Position numbers and translations under genes: made by a program. The notes under the pieces were generated by a model. The model was not told where the DNA came from, ran no database searches, and was given only the letters and a program-made list of their open reading frames with translations. Shown piece by piece: positions 16,053 to 24,155 of a stretch of 64,000 nt of DNA (positions are counted from its first letter, which is position 1; every line of letters begins with the position of its first letter). This DNA comes from Phenylobacterium sp. (GTDB lineage Bacteria; Pseudomonadota; Alphaproteobacteria; Caulobacterales; Caulobacteraceae). The stretch lies in assembly GCF_004799515.1 (NCBI RefSeq), contig NZ_SSMX01000030.1:124001-188000 (forward strand), given 5' to 3'.

Positions 16053-16889
16053 TCAGTCCCTGAGCAGCTCGTTGATGCTGGTTTTCGACCGCGTGCGCTC
16101 GTCGACAGTCTTCATGATCACCGCGCAGTAGGTGGCGGGCAGGGTCGGGTCGTGGGGGTTCGGGCGCGAGCCGGACATGATCACCGAATAGGGCGGCACC
16201 TCGCCAGTGGTCACCGCGCCGGTCTTGCGGTCGACGATGGGGGTGGTCGAGGTCAGGTAGACGCCCATGGAGATCACGCTGCCCTCGCGCACGATGACGC
16301 CCTCGGCCACTTCCGAGCGGGCGCCGATGAAGCAGTTGTCCTCGATGATGGTCGGGTTGGCCTGCAGGGGCTCCAGGACGCCGCCGATGCCGACGCCGCC
16401 GGAGAGGTGGCAGTGCTTGCCGATCTGAGCGCAGGAGCCGACCGTAGCCCAGGTGTCGACCATGGTCCCTTCGTCCACATAAGCGCCGATGTTGACGAAG
16501 GAGGGCGTCAGGACCGCGCCCTTGGCGATGAAGCTGCCCTTGCGGATGATCGTGCCGGGCAGGGCGCGAAAGCCCGCAGCCTCGAACGTTGCGGCGTCCC
16601 AGCCGGCGCACTTCAGCGGGATCTTGTCCCAGTAGGGGCCGGGCGCGTCGGCCTCGACCAGATGGTTTGGCGTCAGGCGGAAGTAGAGCAGGATCGCCTG
16701 CTTGGCCCATTGGTGGGTGACCCAGGCGCCGTCGGCCTGGCGTTCGGCGACCCTGAGGGCCCCGGCGTCCAGCCGCTCGAGGGTCTCCAGCACCGCGTCG
16801 CGCACCGGGCCGGTGGTGGCCTGGTTGACCGCCTCGCGCTCGGCCCAGGCGGCTTCGATGACGCGCTCAAGCTCGGCGTGGTCGTTCAT
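16053..16889 (-). CDS. dapD: 2,3,4,5-tetrahydropyridine-2,6-dicarboxylate N-succinyltransferase
   Basis: A 278-residue left-handed beta-helix enzyme of the succinylase lysine/DAP pathway; DapE acts three steps later. The hexapeptide repeats begin about residue 105 ([20 protein letters not shown]) and continue through [21 protein letters not shown] and [19 protein letters not shown]. Length and N-terminal helical domain are normal. It follows the nucleotidase without a gap (16890/16889), and the sulfotransferase follows one base after its stop. Confidence 0.96.
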   Translation of the reverse strand: MNDHAELERVIEAAWAEREAVNQATTGPVRDAVLETLERLDAGALRVAERQADGAWVTHQWAKQAILLYFRLTPNHLVEADAPGPYWDKIPLKCAGWDAATFEAAGFRALPGTIIRKGSFIAKGAVLTPSFVNIGAYVDEGTMVDTWATVGSCAQIGKHCHLSGGVGIGGVLEPLQANPTIIEDNCFIGARSEVAEGVIVREGSVISMGVYLTSTTPIVDRKTGAVTTGEVPPYSVIMSGSRPNPHDPTLPATYCAVIMKTVDERTRSKTSINELLRD

Positions 16890-17576
16890 TCAGGCGGCCT
16901 CGTCCAGAAGGGCGTCCTCCAGGAAGGCCGCCAGGTTGTCGGTCTTGTAGCGCACGAAGGGGGCGTCTGACGCCGGCGCGTGCGGCCCCACCAGAACCGT
17001 GGTCATGCCCAGGTCGAAGGCGGGCTTCAAATTGTCGGCGCGGTCTTCGAAGAAGGCCGCCTTGGCGGGGTCGATCTCGTGCAGGGCGTTCATCCGCACG
17101 AAGGTCTCCGGCGCGGGCTTCGGCAGATAGTTGGCCGAGCCGATGTGGAAGACCTCGTCGAACAGGTGCGACAGGCCCAAGCGCCCCAGCACCCGGCGCG
17201 CGTGGGTCTCGTCGGCGTTGGTGAAGATCAGCCGCCGTCCCGGCAGCCGCTCCAGGGCCGCCACCAGCCGCGGGTCGCGCGCCAGGCTCTCCAGCGACAG
17301 GTCGTGGAAGATGGCGTGGAACTCGGCGGGGTCGACCCCGTGGTGCGCCATCAGCCCGCCCAGCGTCAGGCCGTAGTCGGCCAGATACTGCTTCTGCAGC
17401 CGGTAGGCGTCCTCGCGGGCCAGGCCGGTGACCTTCTGGACGTAGTCGGTCATGCGGCCCTCGATCTGCCCCATGAACCCCGACTCCATCGGATAGAGGG
17501 TGTTGTCGAGGTCGAAGAGCCAGGTGTCGATGTGGGTGAGGTCGGCTTGGCCCGGGTTGTTTGGGGGCTCGCTCAT
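16890..17576 (-). CDS. Pyrimidine 5'-nucleotidase, HAD family
   Basis: A 228-residue HAD hydrolase. Motif I is FDLDNTLYP (about 20-28) with the two catalytic Asp residues; motif II is [11 protein letters not shown]; motif III/IV includes KPAPETF and [13 protein letters not shown]. It matches the alphaproteobacterial pyrimidine 5'-nucleotidase group that lies between argB and dapD. The ATG overlaps the argB stop by four bases. It probably hydrolyses nucleoside monophosphates, but HAD substrate range is hard to predict. Confidence 0.9.
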   Translation of the reverse strand: MSEPPNNPGQADLTHIDTWLFDLDNTLYPMESGFMGQIEGRMTDYVQKVTGLAREDAYRLQKQYLADYGLTLGGLMAHHGVDPAEFHAIFHDLSLESLARDPRLVAALERLPGRRLIFTNADETHARRVLGRLGLSHLFDEVFHIGSANYLPKPAPETFVRMNALHEIDPAKAAFFEDRADNLKPAFDLGMTTVLVGPHAPASDAPFVRYKTDNLAAFLEDALLDEAA

Positions 17577-18481
17577 TCGCTGATCAGCGTGCCCGCCCCG
17601 TGCTCGGTGAACAGCTCGACCAGCATGGCGTGCGGCTTGCGCCCGTCCAGGATGACCACGGCCTCGACGCCCTGCTCGACGGCGGCGATGGCGGTCTCCA
17701 GCTTGGGGATCATGCCGCCGGTGGCGACGCCGTCGACGATGGCCATGCGCGCCTCGGAGATGGTCATCTGGCGCACCAGCTCGCCCTTGGCGTCGAGCAC
17801 GCCGGCCACGTCGGTGAGCAGCAGCATGCGCTTGGCGTTCAGCGCCCCGGCGAGCGCGCCGGCCACGGTGTCGGCGTTGATGTTGTAGGTCTGGCCGTCC
17901 TCGGCCACGCCGATGGGCGCGATCACCGGGATATAGTCCTCGTCGGCGTAGATCAGCGCCTCGATCAGCTTGGGGTCGACGCGCTTGGGTTCGCCCACGA
18001 AGCCCAGGTCGACCTCGCGTTCGATGCGGCTGTCGGGGTCCTTCTTGGTGCGGACCGCCTTCTCCACGGTGATCAGCCGGGCGTCCTTGCCCGACAGGCC
18101 CACGCCGCGCACGTCGGCCTCGGCGCCGGCCAGCGTGATCCAGTTGGCGATCTCCTTGTTGATCGCGCCGGAGAGGACCATCTCGGCCACCTCCATGGTG
18201 GGCGCGTCGGTGACCCGAAGGCCATCGATAAAGGTCGACTTCACGCCCGCGCGCTCCAGCATGGCGCTGATCTGCGGCCCGCCGCCGTGCACGATCACCG
18301 GATGCAGGCCCAGCATCTTCAGCAGCACCGCATCGGCGGCGAACTGCTTGGCGACCTGTTCCTCCCCCATGGCGTGGCCGCCGTACTTGATGACCACGGT
18401 CTCGCGGTCATAGCGCTGGATGTAGGGCAGGGCCTCGGCCAGGGTCCTGGCGGTCGCCCATCCTTGAGCATCGTCGGTCAC
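17573..18481 (-). CDS. argB: Acetylglutamate kinase
   Basis: This enzyme phosphorylates N-acetylglutamate, the second step of arginine synthesis. The start chosen is the GTG at 18481, giving 302 residues, the usual length; the open frame continues to an ATG at 18547. Seen: [11 protein letters not shown] (30-40) with the ATP-binding Lys32, [15 protein letters not shown], and the [19 protein letters not shown] segment ([13 protein letters not shown]) of the amino acid kinase fold. It heads the argB-nucleotidase-dapD unit with overlapping stops and starts. Confidence 0.95.
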   Translation of the reverse strand: MTDDAQGWATARTLAEALPYIQRYDRETVVIKYGGHAMGEEQVAKQFAADAVLLKMLGLHPVIVHGGGPQISAMLERAGVKSTFIDGLRVTDAPTMEVAEMVLSGAINKEIANWITLAGAEADVRGVGLSGKDARLITVEKAVRTKKDPDSRIEREVDLGFVGEPKRVDPKLIEALIYADEDYIPVIAPIGVAEDGQTYNINADTVAGALAGALNAKRMLLLTDVAGVLDAKGELVRQMTISEARMAIVDGVATGGMIPKLETAIAAVEQGVEAVVILDGRKPHAMLVELFTEHGAGTLISE

Positions 18482-18595
18482 GGGCGCGCCTTGTCTGGGC
18501 CTGACGGTTCGGAGGGCTCCGATAGCGGACGGCGCGCCCCCTGTCACCTTCGCCGGGCCATGCTAAGCCTTGGCCGATCGGGCGGGGAGGGACGC

Positions 18596-19876
18596 ATGCG
18601 GATGACAAGGATCGTGGCGGCGGCGCTGGCGGGTTGCGCGCTGGCGGCGGCGACGGGCGTTCAGGCGAAGACCGTGGCGGTCAGCGCCGACCGGCTGCTG
18701 GACGTGGCCACCGGCAAGTACGTGGAAAAGCCGCTGGTGGTGATCGTCGATGGGCGGATCAGCGCGGTCGAGCATCAGGGCGAGGCGGTCCCGGCGGGCG
18801 CCGAGCGGATCGACCTGCCGGGGGTGACCTTGCTGCCCGGCCTGATCGACATGCATGTGCACCTGACGTCGTCGCCACTGTTCGGCGGCTACAACCACCT
18901 GCAGTACACCGACAGCTTCTGGCCGATCCTGGCCACCACCCACGCCAAGGCGACCGTCGAGGCGGGCTTCACGACGGTGCGCAACGTGGGCTCGCGCAAC
19001 TTCGAGGACGTGGGCCTGAAGCAGGCGATCGACGCCGGCTTCATCCCAGGCCCGCGGATCGTGCCGGCCGGCTACGCCATCGGCTCGACCGGCGGCCACT
19101 GCGACTCGAATTCCTTCCCGCCGTCGATGCACCAGAAGGGCGACGCGGTGATCGACAGCCCCGACGAGGGCCGCCGGCGGGTGCGCGAGATGCACAAGTA
19201 CGGCGCCGAGGTGATCAAGATCTGCGCCACCGGCGGCGTCTTCAGCCACGGCGACACGCCCGGCGCCCAGCAGCTCAGCCTGGAAGAGATCAAGGCCATG
19301 GTGGACGAGGCCCACCGCGCCGGGATGAAGGTCGCCGCCCACGCCCACGGCGCCGACGGCATCAAGGCCGCCATCCTGGGCGGGGTCGACACCATCGAGC
19401 ACGCCAGCCTGGTGGACGACGAGGGCATCAAGCTCGCCCTGCAGCACGGCAGCTACTTCGGCATGGACATCTACAACACCGACTACACCCAGGCCGAGGG
19501 CAAGAAGAACGGCGTCCTGGAGGAGAACCTGCAGAAGGACCGGGACATCGGCGAGATCCAGCGGCAGAACTTCAAGAAGGCCCTGAAGGCGGGGGTGAAG
19601 ATGATCTTCTCCACCGACGCCGGCATCTATCCGCACGGGACCAACGCCAAGCAGTTCGCGGTGATGGTGCGCTATGGCGCGACGCCGCTGCAGGCGATCC
19701 AGACCGCGACGCTTACCGCCGCCCAGGCGCTGGACCGGGTGAAGGACGTGGGCCAGGCGACGCCCGGCCACTACGGCGACCTAGTAGGGGTGACCGGCGA
19801 CCCGCTCGCCGACGTCACCGTGCTGGAGCGGCCGGTGTTCGTGATGAAGGGCGGCGAGGTGGTGGTGAAGCGGTGA
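18596..19876 (+). CDS. Secreted metal-dependent amidohydrolase (Xaa-Pro/Xaa-Arg dipeptidase-like)
   Basis: A 426-residue protein with a good ribosome-binding site (GGGGAGG at 18584) and a signal peptide ending at VQA (about residue 23), so it is periplasmic. Metal ligands of the amidohydrolase barrel are visible: DMHVHL, the carboxylated-Lys candidate in AEVIKICATGG, AAHAHGADG, DTIEHAS and the active-site FSTDAG. It matches the group that includes Caulobacter dipeptidases and carboxypeptidases acting on Xaa-Pro or basic C-terminal residues. Exact specificity is not readable. The downstream small membrane protein is translationally coupled. Confidence 0.88.
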   Translation: MRMTRIVAAALAGCALAAATGVQAKTVAVSADRLLDVATGKYVEKPLVVIVDGRISAVEHQGEAVPAGAERIDLPGVTLLPGLIDMHVHLTSSPLFGGYNHLQYTDSFWPILATTHAKATVEAGFTTVRNVGSRNFEDVGLKQAIDAGFIPGPRIVPAGYAIGSTGGHCDSNSFPPSMHQKGDAVIDSPDEGRRRVREMHKYGAEVIKICATGGVFSHGDTPGAQQLSLEEIKAMVDEAHRAGMKVAAHAHGADGIKAAILGGVDTIEHASLVDDEGIKLALQHGSYFGMDIYNTDYTQAEGKKNGVLEENLQKDRDIGEIQRQNFKKALKAGVKMIFSTDAGIYPHGTNAKQFAVMVRYGATPLQAIQTATLTAAQALDRVKDVGQATPGHYGDLVGVTGDPLADVTVLERPVFVMKGGEVVVKR

Positions 19877-20187
19877 GCCGAGGGCGCGGGCTCGCCTATG
19901 CCTTCCTGACGCTGGCGAGCCTGCTCCCGGCCTGGGTGGCCTTCCTGAGCGCCAACCAGTTGATGGTCTTCACCACCTTAGCGACCCAGGCCGACGACTC
20001 CGCGCCGCTGATGGGCTGGGCCTATCTGGCGCGCGACGCCGCGCGGGTCATCGCCGTCTGCGTCGCCCTGCTGATCGCCTGGCGCGCGGCCGGCCAGGCG
20101 CGATGGCGCGCAAGCTGGATCGCCGTTGCAGGCGCGTGGGCCGCGGCGATCGCGCTGAGCGGCGGCCTGCGCGGCTTCGTGCTCTGA
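19873..20187 (+). CDS. Small three-helix membrane protein
   Basis: A 104-residue protein starting at a GTG that overlaps the amidohydrolase stop (GTGA). Three hydrophobic segments are visible: about residues 8-33, 51-70 and 79-96, separated by short charged stretches. No family motif was recognised. The strict coupling to a secreted dipeptidase suggests a shared role, perhaps a membrane partner, but nothing in the sequence proves it. Confidence 0.75.
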   Translation: MSRGRGLAYAFLTLASLLPAWVAFLSANQLMVFTTLATQADDSAPLMGWAYLARDAARVIAVCVALLIAWRAAGQARWRASWIAVAGAWAAAIALSGGLRGFVL

Positions 20188-20193
20188 CGGCCC

Positions 20194-21336
20194 TCAGATC
20201 GAGCGGGCGACGACTTCCTTCATGATCTCGGACGTGCCGCCGTAGATGCGCTGGACGCGGGCGTCGCGCCACAGGCGGGCGATGGGGTACTCGTTCATGT
20301 AGCCGGCGCCGCCGTGCAACTGCAGGGCCGCGTCGCAGACTTCCCATTGCAGCTCGGTGTGGAAGAGCTTGGCGGCGCTGGCTTCGGCGGCGGTGAGCTT
20401 CCGCTCCAGGTGCCGGGCCATGGCCCAGTCCAGGTGCGCCCAGCCGGCCTGCAGCTTGGCTTTCAGGCCCGCGAGCGTGAAGCGGGTGTTCTGGAAGTCG
20501 AAGACCGTCTGCTTGAACGCCTTGCGCTCCTTGGTGAACTTCACCGCCTCGTCGAAGGCGCGCTGGGCGCCGGCCTGGGCGGCGATGGCGATCTGCAGCC
20601 GCTCCTGCGGCAGCTGGTTCATCAGGTAGGCGAAGCCCTTGCCTTCCTCGCCCAGGGCGTTGGTGATCGGCACGCGCACGTCCTCGAAGAACAGCTCCGA
20701 GGTGTCGGCGGAGTTCTGGCCCACCTTGTCGAGGTTGCGGCCGCGCTTGAAGCCGGACCGGTCGGCCTCCACCAGGATCAGCGAGATGCCCTTCGACCCC
20801 AGGGTCGGGTCGGTCTTGGCCACCACCACGATGACGTCGGCGCTCTGGCCGTTGGTGATGTAGGTCTTCGACCCGTTGACGACGTAGTGGTTGCCGTCGC
20901 GCACGGCGGTGGTGCGCACGCCCTGCAGGTCGGACCCCGCGCCCGGCTCTGTCATGGCGATGGCGGTGATCACCTCGCCGGAGACCATGCCCGGGAGCCA
21001 GCGCTGCTTCTGCTCCTCGGAGCCGTAGTTGATGATGTAGTCGACGACGATGTCGGACTGCAGCGTGATGCCGGCGCTGGAGCCCGCGTATGAGAGCTCC
21101 TCGCCGATCACGGCGTTGAAGCGGTAGTCGAGGCCCAGGCCGCCGTACTCCGCCGGGACCTGCGGGCAGAGGATGCCCGCCTCGCCGGCCGCCAGCCAGA
21201 AGCCGCGGTCGACCACGCCGTCCTCTTCCCAGCGGTCGAGGTTGGGGATCAGGGCCTTGTCGAAGAACTTGCGGACCTGGTCGCGGAACAGGTTGAGGTC
21301 TTCGTCGTAGACGGTGCGGGTGTCGGTGGTGAGCAT
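20194..21336 (-). CDS. Acyl-CoA dehydrogenase
   Basis: A 380-residue flavoprotein catalysing alpha,beta-dehydrogenation of an acyl-CoA. Signatures: AIAMTEPGAGSDLQGVRTTA (FAD and substrate binding), GSKTYITNGQSADVIVVVAKT, RKAFKQTVFDFQNTRF, LHGGAGYMNEYPIARLWRD, and IYGGTSEIMKE near the C-terminus with the likely catalytic Glu. This is the group of long/medium-chain enzymes common in Caulobacterales. It is isolated between convergent and co-directional unrelated genes, so the substrate is open. Confidence 0.94.
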   Translation of the reverse strand: MLTTDTRTVYDEDLNLFRDQVRKFFDKALIPNLDRWEEDGVVDRGFWLAAGEAGILCPQVPAEYGGLGLDYRFNAVIGEELSYAGSSAGITLQSDIVVDYIINYGSEEQKQRWLPGMVSGEVITAIAMTEPGAGSDLQGVRTTAVRDGNHYVVNGSKTYITNGQSADVIVVVAKTDPTLGSKGISLILVEADRSGFKRGRNLDKVGQNSADTSELFFEDVRVPITNALGEEGKGFAYLMNQLPQERLQIAIAAQAGAQRAFDEAVKFTKERKAFKQTVFDFQNTRFTLAGLKAKLQAGWAHLDWAMARHLERKLTAAEASAAKLFHTELQWEVCDAALQLHGGAGYMNEYPIARLWRDARVQRIYGGTSEIMKEVVARSI

Positions 21337-21362
21337 GAGGTCCTCGTCTTGCGCGGGGTCTT

Positions 21363-21386
21363 AGCCGGATGACGCGGGGTCCGGCT
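21363..21386. repeat. Intergenic inverted repeat (possible attenuator or terminator stem)
   Basis: AGCCGGA (21363-21369) and TCCGGCT (21380-21386) form a perfect 7-bp stem with a 10-base loop. It lies between the stop of the GT8-like gene and the start of the acyl-CoA dehydrogenase gene. There is no T-run, so intrinsic termination is doubtful. Confidence 0.35.
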
Positions 21387-21408
21387 AGCCGCCTTCGCCC
21401 GTGTCGCG

Positions 21409-22146
21409 TCAGGTCTTGCGGCCGGTCGCCGCGGCGGTGCGGGCCAGCGTCGCGCGCCACTCGTCGGCGTAGTCGCTGTCCTCATAGCCGGCGAAATAGG
21501 GACCGCCGCGGGTGAAGTGCGCCAGGCGGGCGCCGGGGCTGTAGTCGTACTCGCCCACCAGCCAGTTCCATTCCAACGGCAGGGCGCCGATCTCGGCCTC
21601 ATCGGCGAGCCAGCGGAACTGGTGCAGGTCGAGGCCGGAGGCAGTCTGCACATAGCTGGGCGTTAGCGCGCGGCAACGGGCGTTGTTGAGCAGCATGACG
21701 CTTGACCAGTTCTTCTTGGCGTAGCGGGTCTGCACGCGGTCGAGGAACTTCACCTCGTCTCGGGGCGCATAGTCGTGCTGGCAGACCATCACCGCGAACT
21801 GCTCGTCGGCCAGGGCGAACAGCTCGGCCACGTCGCCGCGCATGAGCATGTCGCAGTCCATGAACAGCGACCACCCGGCGTACCCGGCGAGATAGGGCGT
21901 CAGGAACCTGGAGAAGGAGAATTCCGTCGACTGAACGCCCACCGGCGCGCGGTCGAACACCGGCTTCAGGCTGGCCAGGTTGAGCGGCGTGAAGCGGACG
22001 GGCCGCGAGCTGTGCTCCACGATGCTCTGGCACAGCACGTGGTAGGCCACGACCTCGTGGCTGTCGTAGCCGATGCAGATATCGAGGACGGGCGGCGGGG
22101 ACACGTCAGGTTCAGGGCGCGGGGCGTCCGCGGTCACGTCATCCAA
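21409..22146 (-). CDS. GT8-like glycosyltransferase domain protein
   Basis: A 245-residue protein beginning with a Pro/Asp-rich leader and then LDICIGYDSHEVVAYHVLCQ, a strand-helix typical of small GT-A glycosyltransferases. The DxD-type metal site is LFMDCDMLMRGD (about 92-103). Later NWSSVMLLNNARC and GALPLEWNWLVGEYD match the acceptor-side motifs of glycogenin or LPS-galactosyltransferase-like proteins. No membrane anchor is seen. It follows the TPR-glycosyltransferase gene at 53 bp on the same strand, so both probably act on one glycan. Confidence 0.75.
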   Translation of the reverse strand: MDDVTADAPRPEPDVSPPPVLDICIGYDSHEVVAYHVLCQSIVEHSSRPVRFTPLNLASLKPVFDRAPVGVQSTEFSFSRFLTPYLAGYAGWSLFMDCDMLMRGDVAELFALADEQFAVMVCQHDYAPRDEVKFLDRVQTRYAKKNWSSVMLLNNARCRALTPSYVQTASGLDLHQFRWLADEAEIGALPLEWNWLVGEYDYSPGARLAHFTRGGPYFAGYEDSDYADEWRATLARTAAATGRKT

Positions 22147-22198
22147 GTCCCATGGCTCCGGCTAGGCGGGGGCAATAAGACAGGTTCGCGATGGACGG

Positions 22199-23497
22199 TC
22201 AAAGGCTGTCCAGAGCTGCCGCCGCCTGGGCGACGACCTGGGCCCAGGCGCCGGGCTCGGCCTGGCGGATAAGGCGGACGGACCCGTACCACGGCATGGT
22301 CTCGCCACTCGCGGTGTAGCGCCAGTTCGCGCGGTGCGGCAGCAGGGCGAACGTGGTCTGCCCCAGCGCGCCGGCCAGGTGGACAAGGGAGGTCTGCACC
22401 GAAACCACGGCGTCGAGATTGGCCACGAGGCCGGCCAGGTCCTCGAAATCGTCGATCTCGGCGCGCGGAAACAGACGGATCGGGTTGGCGCGGCCGGCGT
22501 TCGCGGCGGCGACCTCCTGGCCCACATCGCCGTACTGCAGGTTGACGAACTCGCAATCGCCTCGGTCGAGCACCGGCGCCAATTGATCGAGGGTCAGGGA
22601 GCGGCTGTGCTGGCCCGTGCCCGCCGTGCCGCCGCGCCAGGATATTCCCACGCGCAGGCGGGTGCGGCGCGGGCCCAGCCGTTCGGCCCAGCGGGCGCGC
22701 ACCTCGGGCCGGGGCCGCAGATAGGCCGCGCCCGGAAAATCCGCGGCCTCGCGCCGGAACGCGCCGCCCAGGCTGCCCATGGCGATCGCGATGTCCGCGT
22801 CGACGCTGCCGCCGCTGGGGTCCGTCACCGTGACATTGTCGAAGGACGCGCTCAGCAGGCGCACCAAGCGCGGTTCGGTGACGCAGACGACGCTGGCGGC
22901 GATCCTGGCGAGGTCTGGGATCATGCTGGAGAACATCAGCTCGTCGCCGACGCCCTGCTCGCCGATCACGAGGACCCGGCGGCCGGCGAGGTCCGCCGGC
23001 GTGACGCGGGTGGCCAGCAGCGGAGCCATGCCCGCCGGGACCACGCCACGGCAGCCCGCGACGAAGACCTCCGAGCGCCAGCGGTCCTCATAGTCATCCC
23101 AGCCGGCCGCGAACGCCCGCCGATACAGCCTGAGGAGGGCCAGGCCGAAGCGCGGGAGCGGCGCGTCGGGCCGCAGGGCCAGCGCCGCCTCGAAGGCCAT
23201 GGACGCCTCATCGAGGCGCCCAAGGTCGTCGAACGCCAGGGCGCGGCCGTAGTGGGCGTCGAAGGCGGTCTGCGGGCTTGCAATGGCCTTCCCGTAGGCC
23301 TCGAGCGCCGCCTCAAGCCGGTCCTGGCCTTTCAGGGCGTCGCCGCGGAGCAGCCAGGCCTCGCCCATGTGCGGCCGGGTCTTCAGCAGGTCATCGGCCA
23401 GGGCGAGCATCTCGTCGTAGCGGCCCTCCAGCCCGAGGCGGTCGCCCTGCGCCCTCAGCCGTTGGCCGTCGGTTTCGGGGCGGTCTGCGCCGAACAT
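22199..23497 (-). CDS. TPR-glycosyltransferase (GT9/GT-B-like C-terminal domain)
   Basis: A 432-residue protein with two parts. Residues about 10-140 hold three to four TPR-like helices (WLLRGDALKGQDRLEAALEA, AHYGRALAFDDLGRLDEA). Residues about 175-430 form a GT-B-like domain: RRVLVIGEQGVGDELMFSSM, RVGISWRGG, and SVQTSLVHLAGALG, the last resembling the donor site of heptosyltransferase-like GT9 enzymes. The TPR-plus-GT architecture resembles flagellin or protein glycosyltransferases such as Caulobacter FlmG, though this one is shorter. It begins 19 bp after the ysxC stop, on the same strand. Confidence 0.78.
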   Translation of the reverse strand: MFGADRPETDGQRLRAQGDRLGLEGRYDEMLALADDLLKTRPHMGEAWLLRGDALKGQDRLEAALEAYGKAIASPQTAFDAHYGRALAFDDLGRLDEASMAFEAALALRPDAPLPRFGLALLRLYRRAFAAGWDDYEDRWRSEVFVAGCRGVVPAGMAPLLATRVTPADLAGRRVLVIGEQGVGDELMFSSMIPDLARIAASVVCVTEPRLVRLLSASFDNVTVTDPSGGSVDADIAIAMGSLGGAFRREAADFPGAAYLRPRPEVRARWAERLGPRRTRLRVGISWRGGTAGTGQHSRSLTLDQLAPVLDRGDCEFVNLQYGDVGQEVAAANAGRANPIRLFPRAEIDDFEDLAGLVANLDAVVSVQTSLVHLAGALGQTTFALLPHRANWRYTASGETMPWYGSVRLIRQAEPGAWAQVVAQAAAALDSL

Positions 23498-23516
23498 GCG
23501 GGCGGTCTCTCTCGCC

Positions 23517-24155
23517 TCAGACCGCGCAGGCGGCGACGATCTCGGCGCGCAGGTCGGGGATGCCGGCGCCGGTTTCCGAGGAGGTGGCGAGCACGCGCGG
23601 GAAGGCGGCGGGGCGCTTGGCGATGGCGGCCAGCGTCCTGGCGGTGACCTCGGCGACCTCGGCGGGCTTCAGCTTGTCGGCCTTGGTCAGCACGATCTGG
23701 TAGGAGACCGCGGCCAGGTCGAAGGCGTCGAGGGCCTCCTTGTCCACGTCCTTCAGCCCATGGCGGGCGTCGATCAGGAGGTAAGCCCGCTTCAGGTTCG
23801 GGCGGCCGCGCAGGTAGTCGCGGCCGAGGTTCTGGAACTTGCGCACGTCCTTGCGCCCGGCGCGGGCGAAGCCGTAGCCCGGCAGGTCGACCAGCCTGAG
23901 CTTCTCGTCGGCCAGGAAGAAGTTCACCTCGCGGGTGCGGCCAGGTTCATTGGAGGCGCGCGCCAGGTGCAGGCGGCCGGCCACCGCGTTGATCAGCGTC
24001 GATTTGCCCACGTTGGAGCGGCCGGCGAAGGCCACCTCCGGCAGGTCTGAGGGCGGCAGGCCGTCGATATTCACGGCCCCCATCATGAAGGTCACCTCGT
24101 GGGCGAAGAGGACGCGGGCGGCCTCCAGGTCCTCAGGGGTGAAGACCTCGGTCAA
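23517..24155 (-). CDS. ysxC: Ribosome biogenesis GTPase YsxC/EngB
   Basis: A 212-residue TrmE-Era-EngA-EngB-Septin-like GTPase needed for large-subunit assembly. G1 GRSNVGKS (45-52), the G2 Thr in [11 protein letters not shown]3 DLPGYG (90-95), G4 TKADK and G5 SSETG are all present. The start is a TTG that overlaps the yidC stop (TTGA), so translation is coupled; a longer upstream open frame is a shadow of yidC. Order rpmH-rnpA-yidC-ysxC is the usual alphaproteobacterial one. Confidence 0.94.
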   Translation of the reverse strand: MTEVFTPEDLEAARVLFAHEVTFMMGAVNIDGLPPSDLPEVAFAGRSNVGKSTLINAVAGRLHLARASNEPGRTREVNFFLADEKLRLVDLPGYGFARAGRKDVRKFQNLGRDYLRGRPNLKRAYLLIDARHGLKDVDKEALDAFDLAAVSYQIVLTKADKLKPAEVAEVTARTLAAIAKRPAAFPRVLATSSETGAGIPDLRAEIVAACAV

